From contig NC_053149.1 of assembly GCF_016808335.1 (NCBI RefSeq), positions 14,931,714-14,995,713 of the forward strand: a stretch of DNA of 64,000 nucleotides, written 5' to 3'. The notes under the pieces were generated by a model that was given only the letters and a program-made list of their open reading frames with translations, was not told the origin of the DNA and ran no database searches. Both the position numbers and the translations under genes were made by a program. This document shows, piece by piece, positions 59,001-64,000 of the stretch (within the stretch, counting starts at the first letter, position 1; each line of letters starts with the position of its first letter). This DNA comes from Panicum virgatum (Eukaryota; Streptophyta; Magnoliopsida; Poales; Poaceae).

Positions 59001-59596
59001 TGGGCAGTACAAGTGCGGGGCGAAGCTAGGGAGCTCGGGGCGCGAAGAATTCGAGCGGGGCGGCGAGGAACGGTCGGAGGGGCGAGCGACGGCGCTCTGC
59101 TCGTGCTCTGCTCGCGCGAGCTCGAGGAAGGGGATGAATGGAAGGGAAGGGAAGGGAAGGGAGGAGAAGCTTCCAGGGCGTGCGCGAGGATAAGGGCGGC
59201 ACACGGAGGGCGAGGTTCGCCGGGATGCTCGATGCGTGGAGAGCTCGCCGGCGGCCACAGCGCCGGTATGGGCGTCGGGGCTAGCATAGTGGTGCACAAG
59301 AGAAGAACTGTGTTCGATTTTGACTGAAGTTTTGACTCGATTTGACCATCCAAAACTCATAATTTCACATAGCAACTAGAAATTTGGCCAAAATAAAAGT
59401 TGTAGAGGAAAAGAAGATCTACAACTTTTGTTTTGGGCGAAAGTTGATTTGAGTCTTGGATCAAGGAGGAAAATGTGGTCGAACACGGCTAAAACGATGT
59501 TTAACACGCAAACTCGGTTAATGCTAATGATGCGCTTAAGCCATGATTAGAAATGAAACACGTGATAAGTGAGCACGATTAACACATGGGTGTTAC
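56059..59596 (-). repeat. 3' LTR of the second chromovirus (left edge uncertain)
   Basis: The minus-strand start is TGTAACACCCATGTG, ending at 59596. It shares layout with the first chromovirus LTR, including the GAGTATACTAATACTCAGCAA word near 56563 (compare GAGTACAAACGTACTCAGCAA at 14281) and a GC-rich middle (58380-59290). I set the other edge at TGGCAGCACCG (56059) because it gives TG...CA ends and a plausible length, but the second LTR needed to prove it is outside the window. Confidence 0.6.
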
Positions 59597-59608
59597 AGCC
59601 CTTCCCCC

Positions 59609-62600
59609 TTAAAAGAATCTCGTCCCGAGATTCACGCGCGATAGAAAGTATAAGGCGAGAAGGTTAAAAGGTGAAGTACATGGATGAGCGTTTAAAAAGT
59701 CCAGATATTTGGATCTCAGAAATTCCTCTTTCTCCCAAGTACCTTCATCTTCGGAGTGATTACTCCATTGAACTTTGTAGAATCGGTTGGTTGTGCGGCA
59801 AGTAACTCGATCCTTGCGATCAATAATCTTGATAGGATGCTTAGGATAAGTGAGATCAGACTCTAATTGAATCGAGTCACTCTCAACAACTTCAGTTGAA
59901 ACTCTAAGACACTTCTTGAGTTGTGATACATGAAAGATGTTGTGAATTGCAGAAAGATTTGCTGGCAGATCCAATCGGTAAGCCACAGGACCGCATCTTT
60001 CCACAATTGGATATGGACCAATGTAGCGGGGAGCTAACTTTCCTATTAGTCCAAATCTTTACATGCTTTTCCAGGGTGATACTTTTAAATAGACATGGTC
60101 ACCGACTTCAAAGGCGAGTGGACTACTCCGTTTATCCGTGTAGCTCTTCTGCCGAGACTGCGCGATCTTCAAGTTCATTTGTATAAGACGGACTTGTTCT
60201 TCGGCTTCTTGAACCATGTCGGGTCCAAAGATAGTTCTTTCTCCGACTTCAGACCAATTCAGAGGTGTTCGACATCGACGACCATATAGTGCTTCAAATG
60301 GTGCCATTTTGATGCTTTCTTGATAGCTATTGTTATAAGAAAATTTAGCTAATGGCAAGCATTCATCCCATTTCTGCGGGTAAGCTAAGACACAGGCACG
60401 GAGCTTGTCTTCTACAATCTGATTTACTCTCTCCGTTTGGCCATCTGTTTGAGGATGATAGGTTGAACTGCGAATAAGATGGGTCCCCAAACAAGCATGC
60501 AGTTGCTCCCAAAAGCGAGCAACGAACTGGGTCCCTCGATCTGATATGATGGTCTTTGGCACACCATGTAAACACAATATACGATCCATGTACAACTCGG
60601 CGTACTTCTTTGCTCGATAGATAGTTTTAACTAGAAGAAAATGTGCTGATTTGGTAAGACGGTCTACAATGACCCAGATCGAATCATAACCCTTTTGAGT
60701 TCGAGGTAAACCGACTATGAAATCCATGCTGATATCTTCCCATTTCCATTCAGGTATACTTAAAGGCTGTAGAGTTCTAGCCGGCCTGAGATGACTAGCT
60801 TTGACTCTCCGGCATATGTCGCATTCTGACACATATTTGGCTATTTCCCTTTTCATCTGGGTCCACCAAAATTGTTGTTTCAGGTCTTGATACATTTTGT
60901 TGCTACCAGGATGGATGGATAGTCGTGAGGTATGAGCTTCATCAAGAATCTGCTTTCTGAGCTCAAAATCTTTAGGCACCACTAATCGGCTCTTAAACCA
61001 TAGTACATTCTCACTATCTTGGTGGAAACAATTTACTTTCAGATCTCCTTCTGAGATTCTTCTCTGAATTTCCTTTACTCCCTTATCTTTCTTTTGTGCT
61101 TCGATGATCAGATCACGAAGAGTAGGAGTGAGTTCTAGATGGGCCAATGTGCCATGTGGTACAATGCTCAAGTTCAACTTTTCCATTTCAAAGCAGAGAG
61201 ACTCACTTAATGGTATAGCCGAAAGACAATGACAGTGAGCCTTGCGACTTAGTGCATCCGCAACTACATTTGCCTTGCCAGGATGATAATGTACTTCGAG
61301 CTCATAATCTTTAATCAACTCAAGCCATCATCTTTGACGCATGTTCAGATCAGCTTGAGTGAAAAGATATTTGAGGCTCTTGTGATCTGTATATATATTG
61401 GAGAGTGTACCGATAAGATAATGTCGCCAGATCTTCAGAGCATGGACTACAACTGCTAATTCAAGATCATGTGTAGGATAATTTTCTTCATGACGCTTGA
61501 GTGATCTAGAAGCATAAGCAATCACCCGATTTTCCTGCATCAGAACACAGCCAAGTCCTGTGCCTGAGGCATCACAGTAGACATCAAATGGCTTTGCAGT
61601 ATCAGGTTGAGCCAAAATTGGAGCCGAAGTGAGAAGTATTTTCAATCTCTGGAAAGCTTTCTCACACTGGTTACTCCAATAGAACTTGATACCCTTCTTC
61701 AGAAGCTCAGTCATAGGTTTAGCTATTCTGGAGAATTCCGGAATGAACCGACGATAATAACCAGCTAAACCCAGGAAACTGCGGATTTGAGGAACTGAAG
61801 TTGGAGCTTTCCAATCTAGTACATCTTGTACTTTGCTGGGATCAACAGAAATACCTTCAGCGGATATGACATGACCTAGAAATGGAACTTCTTTCAGCCA
61901 AAAGTCACACTTGCTGAATTTGGCATATAGCTGATGCTCTCTGAGATGCTGAAGTACAATATGAAGGTGTTGAGCATGTTCTTCCTCATTCTTGGAGTAG
62001 ATTAAAATATCATCAATGAATACCACGACGAACTTGTCTAACTCTGGTATGAATACCGAATTCATGAGGTACATGAAGTAAGCTGGAGCATTGGTTAATC
62101 CAAAAGACATTACCAAATACTCATAAAGACCATATCGAGTGGAGAAGGCTGTTTTTGGTATATCTGCCGGTCTGATTTTGATTTGATGATAGCCAGACCG
62201 AAGATCTATTTTTTAGAATACTTTAGCTCTGACTAATTGATCAAAGAGAAGGTCAATACGAGGGAGTGGATATTTGTTCTTGATAGTTACCGCATTCAGG
62301 GGTTGATAATCCACACATAACCTCAACCCTTGGTCTTTCTTCTTTACAAACAGAGCTGGGCATCCCCAGGGTGAAGTACTCAGTCGAATGAAACCTTTAT
62401 CTAGCAAATCTTGTAACTGAATTTTTAATTAAGCTAACTCATTTGGAGTCATTCTGTAGGGCCTTCGAGATATTGGTGTTGTACCAGGATGTAATTCAAT
62501 AACGAACTCAACATTTCGATCTGGAGGCATGCCTGGCAATTCCTCCGGAAACACATCGGAGTATTCACAAACAACAGGAATTTCTTTTAACTGTTTCCCT

Positions 62601-63223
62601 TCCAAATGATAGACTGTACTTTCTGGGATCTCGTAACTAGAAAGATGAACATCCATCGGACCATATGTAGAAGAGTTTAACCGAATGATGCGAGAAGTGG
62701 TATTAATGATTGCACCGTGCTTTTTCATCCAACTCATTCCAAGTATGACATCTATCCCTTGACTTGGAAGGATAATGGGAGTGATCGAGAAATTTTTTCC
62801 ACCCAAGTTAAGAGTCACATTCCGAACTACCCTGCCGGTAGTTAACCGTGTGCCCGGTGTCTGAATAATATAGGGCATTTCTAAGTATGTTACTCGTAAT
62901 TGATGTCGAGCCCCACATGCTTCACTGATAAAGAAATGGGATGCTTCACAATGAAATAACATAGTAGCAGGGCAGTGATCAATGGAAAACATACCAGCTA
63001 TCACTTGAGTACCCTCAGGAACATCCTCCAGTGTGGTGTAGTTCACACGTCCGGTTTTAGCAGGTACGATCTTCTTCTTCTGATCTTGCTGACTGGAACC
63101 TTGACCCAATGCGGGAGTCTTGTAGTTATTCAGCCGAGGTGGCATAGGGCAGTCACATGTGAAGTGCTCCAGATTACCACAATTGTAACAGGGGTAGTTG
63201 TTGGGACGTGTAACTTGTGGCAC
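59609..63223 (-). pseudogene. Second chromovirus: knuckle, protease, RT, RNase H, integrase, chromodomain
   Basis: All segments lie in one minus-strand frame. CCHC knuckle CYNCGNLEHFTCDC (about 63160-63205). Protease region LFHCEASHFFIS (about 62940), where the expected DSG is HCE, so the active-site Asp is lost. RT has [17 protein letters not shown] and [10 protein letters not shown] (about 62010-62040). RNase H has [14 protein letters not shown] and [11 protein letters not shown]. Integrase has SECDICRRVK, ISDRGTQF and HPQTDGQTERVNQ. The end (59680-59860) has KVQWSNH and EGTWEKEEFL, chromodomain wording. Stops interrupt the frame near 62428, 62213, 61328 and 60059. No frameshift was seen. 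Confidence 0.85.
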
Positions 63224-64000
63224 TAGAGGCCTCTGCCCCTGCTGTGGTGGTAGAAGACGTGGTGCCCACTGCTGCTGTTGCTGTGGTGGCCTAACGACCC
63301 AATGACCTTGCTGCGGAGGGTGGTTTGGAGCCTACTGAATCCCTATCTGAACCAGCTTGTACCTCTGGGGTGCATTGCTAGAGGACCCCACAGGTGCCTT
63401 TCTTTTCTTGTCAGCCTTGTGTGCTAGCGTGGCATCTTCCTGAATGATGGCCTTATTAACTAGCTCAGTAAAATTGTCACAAGTAGTGAGAGCTAGCTTA
63501 TCCTGAGACTTTGTATTGAGTCCCCTCCTGAAGCAATCTTGCTTCTTTTCATCAGTATCCACATGATAACCACAATATTGAGCTAACTGATTGAAAGTTT
63601 GGGCGTATTGAAGAACAGTTTGACTTCCCTACTTTAGTGATAGGAATTCTGCCATCTTTCTCCTCATCAAGCTAGTAGGGATATGGTGGGTTTTAAAAGC
63701 TGCCACGAACTCATTCCAGGTGAGACGCGTACCAGCGGGGAGTAGAGCCTTGTGATTAACCCACCATATCTTCGCTGGACCTCTCAGCTGTTGCGCTGCA
63801 AAGGCGGCCTTGTCTAGTTCTGTGCAATTGAGGATACTGAACTTGTCCTCAATGGTACGAATCCAGGCATCGGCTTCAAGGGGATCATCTGCCTTGTGGA
63901 ACAGAGGTGGTTGGGTGGCTAGAAAACCGACGTAGTCAGTTTCTGCTGGTGGTGCTTGTCAGCCTCTGTCAGCATTGCTTTGCACCAGTCACCTCAACAA
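63224..64000 (-). pseudogene. Second chromovirus gag, partial at window end
   Basis: Capsid-type text (DEKKQDCFRRGLN, LTTCDNFTELVNKAI) lies at 63332-63562, a stop (CAG-to-TAG type) near 63331, another stop near 63632, and a Gln/Pro-rich stretch at 63230-63330 before the knuckle. It is in the same frame as pol. The N-terminus is beyond the window. Confidence 0.75.

Larger units (their letters stand above)
56059..64000 (-). mobile_element. Second Ty3/gypsy chromovirus, minus strand, running off the window
   Basis: 3' LTR at the left, then the purine tract AAAAGGGGGAAGGGC (minus strand, 59597-59611) and a gag-pol that ends with a chromodomain-like segment. The 5' part of gag and the 5' LTR lie beyond 64000. 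Wording differs clearly from the first chromovirus, so it is another family of the same lineage. Confidence 0.85.

Noticed and set aside
58371..59375. Overlapping GC-rich open frames of 95-217 codons on both strands
   Set aside because: They fall in the GC-rich centre of the second chromovirus LTR, like those in the first, with no family resemblance.

Overview
This window is plant nuclear DNA from a grass (Poaceae; probably panicoid, species not determinable). The evidence is dense nested LTR retrotransposons of grass type (chromovirus-like Ty3/gypsy, Sirevirus-type Ty1/copia, short-LTR copia), MITEs typical of grass gene flanks, and an intron-rich gene with a very GC-rich first exon. No rRNA, tRNA, CRISPR array or bacterial-type operon was seen.

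Layout. 1-23453 is a retrotransposon nest: a deleted Sirevirus-type pol (1-1330), a truncated reverse Sirevirus LTR (1781-2766), a ~14.5-kb chromovirus on the minus strand (2767-17232) whose gag is split by a solo Sirevirus LTR (10080-11674, target duplication ACAGG), the 3' end of a plus-strand Sirevirus (17233-20395), and a second solo Sirevirus LTR (20641-23453, target duplication AAGAT). 23454-27060 holds MITE-like DNA, a Pack-MULE-like element (24448-25765) and nested MITEs.

Two host genes follow. CLPR4, a non-catalytic subunit of the plastid Clp protease, is intact in seven exons (27210-31401). The second is a large TPR plus J-domain co-chaperone gene (exons from about 38040 to 52166). 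Its first visible exon is fused in frame to a zinc-knuckle/DUF4283-like sequence. That exon is split by a 3.66-kb non-autonomous LTR element whose two LTRs look identical (33983-37644, target duplication TTTCC). Introns of this gene carry a 5.2-kb copia element (38842-44013, target duplication ATAAT), a SINE-like piece, and a long-TIR element (48895-51695) itself invaded by a small 156-bp-LTR element (49763-51652, target duplication AACAC). The J domain appears to carry a one-base deletion.

52167-64000 is repeat-rich intergenic DNA: a diverged repeat cluster, a (TA)55 palindrome, and a second minus-strand chromovirus (LTR about 56059-59596, then gag-pol to the window end) whose reading frame is broken by stop codons but, as far as I can see, by no frameshift.

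The items most worth a second look are the zinc-knuckle/TPR-J fusion and its recent disruption, two tandem diverged accessory ORFs upstream of gag in the first chromovirus, the short-palindrome arrays with a different core in each Sirevirus LTR family, and the G-box cluster in the young non-autonomous LTR. All coordinates and splice sites were read by eye.
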